From an uncultured Aquimarina sp. (GTDB lineage: Bacteria; Bacteroidota; Bacteroidia; Flavobacteriales; Flavobacteriaceae), in the NCBI GenBank assembly GCA_947498785.1, contig CANMLS010000014.1, positions 1-64,000 on the forward strand: a stretch of DNA of 64,000 nt, written 5' to 3'. The notes under the pieces are model-generated. The model was given only the letters and a program-made list of their open reading frames with translations, searched no databases and was not told where the DNA came from. The position numbers were made by a program, and so were the translations under genes. Shown here piece after piece: positions 63,728 through 64,000 of this stretch (the stretch's first letter is position 1; each line of letters opens with the position of its first letter).

Positions 63728-64000
63728 TCAGAAAGCTTCTATAATATTTTTACTAAAAATATTATACTTAATCCCTGTTACACCATATCGATTTTTAGAA
63801 GTAATGGCATAATTATTTTTGAAGGTATCATCTGCTTTGATGATTTCAATATTAATGCCTGCATCAAAAAGAGGAGCTGTCCCTCCTCTAATTGTTTTTT
63901 GTGTAGTACGTTGAAAGATTACAATGAATATCGTATTTGGGTGTTGTTTGCGAAGGCGATCAAAATCCTGCGAAGGTAATCCTGTTTTGTTCCAACTATC
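63728..64000 (-). CDS. RecA-like/AAA ATPase C-terminus (5' end outside window)
   Basis: Partial: 90 codons are visible, running off the right edge. It encodes DSWNKTGLPSQDFDRLRKQHPNTIFIVIFQRT, then IRGGTAPLFDAGINIEIIKA and KNRYGVTGIKYNIFSKNI. This resembles the C-terminal part of RecA/DnaB-like P-loop ATPases found on Bacteroidota mobile elements (Walker B-type strand IFIVIFQ and arginine-rich end). The plus-strand frame over the same bases is a shadow of it. Confidence 0.7.
   Translation of the reverse strand, partial: DSWNKTGLPSQDFDRLRKQHPNTIFIVIFQRTTQKTIRGGTAPLFDAGINIEIIKADDTFKNNYAITSKNRYGVTGIKYNIFSKNIIEAF

Larger units (their letters stand above)
53640..64000. mobile_element. Integrative element / defence-gene island (right end outside window)
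   Basis: Begins at a tyrosine recombinase and continues as an unbroken minus-strand array of small unknown genes, putative nucleases and a four-gene operon, with the end of a RecA-like ATPase gene (common on mobile elements) at the edge. A 19-21 bp site recurs between the genes throughout this span and was not noticed outside it. The right boundary is not in the window. No tRNA target was found. Confidence 0.75.

Noticed and set aside
63725..63979. 84-codon plus-strand frame at the right edge
   Set aside because: It is the complement of a much better minus-strand coding sequence (RecA-like ATPase end).

Overview
The window looks like a chromosome segment of a marine-type Bacteroidota bacterium, most likely a Flavobacteriaceae member related to Aquimarina. 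This rests on AT-rich DNA, many short-leader lipoproteins, TAnnTTTG promoter elements, little use of Shine-Dalgarno sites, DUF2490/DUF3291/DUF6597-type proteins and a flavobacterial KLKLNK-leader peptide precursor. The genus is inference. No rRNA, tRNA or CRISPR array was seen.

Layout: 0-1.8 kb (minus strand) holds a toxin-like protein with a degenerate HExxH motif, followed by two duplicated lipoproteins that could be its immunity proteins. 2-7 kb is a plus-strand metabolic run: M1 peptidase, ureohydrolase, TauE/SafE permease, a short endonuclease V-like protein and a nitrilase. It is followed by an orphan 56-residue ribosomal natural-product precursor. 7.3-12.8 kb has small stress or regulatory genes and an ECF sigma factor. 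13-15.8 kb is a molybdate ABC operon (modA, di-Mop protein, modB, modC). 15.8-33 kb is regulators and enzymes, including three AraC proteins, a flavin monooxygenase, a hydrolase/ECF sigma/membrane-protein operon, a DJ-1/PfpI fusion protein and a CBM9-like/beta-lactamase-like protein. 34-53 kb contains an amidohydrolase/S10 peptidase/pirin operon, a hybrid histidine kinase, a MoxR/VWA pair, an SLC13 transporter, an MBL hydrolase and a very large BNR-repeat secreted protein.

The chromosome part carries many decayed genes: a dehydrogenase C-terminus, a lumazine-binding-like gene with frameshifts, a lipoprotein with a nonsense codon, an outer-membrane barrel C-terminus, a TolB/amidohydrolase with an internal deletion, an M28 peptidase with an internal deletion, and a 78-codon minus-strand gene with an in-frame TGA. 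A 21-bp GC-rich tandem repeat follows the stop codon of the gene at 26770-27477. It is open in the same reading frame and would encode xPGxxxx heptads.

From 53.6 kb to the right edge lies an integrative element. A tyrosine recombinase on the plus strand is followed by a long minus-strand array of small genes, putative nucleases and a four-gene operon, with the end of a RecA-like/AAA ATPase gene at the edge. The array is punctuated by at least eight near-identical copies of a 19-21 bp site, plus an inverted pair at 63.6 kb. The first copy touches the recombinase stop codon, and several others contain the start codon of the next gene. Two further genes are bounded by their own private inverted repeats and large bulged hairpins that recall integron attC sites. 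The operon at 59.66-63.14 kb (HEPN-like protein, putative abortive-infection membrane protein, NdpA/YejK-like nucleoid protein, RelA/SpoT-like alarmone synthetase) is my best candidate for an undescribed defence system. The repeated site is my best candidate for an undescribed cassette-capture mechanism.
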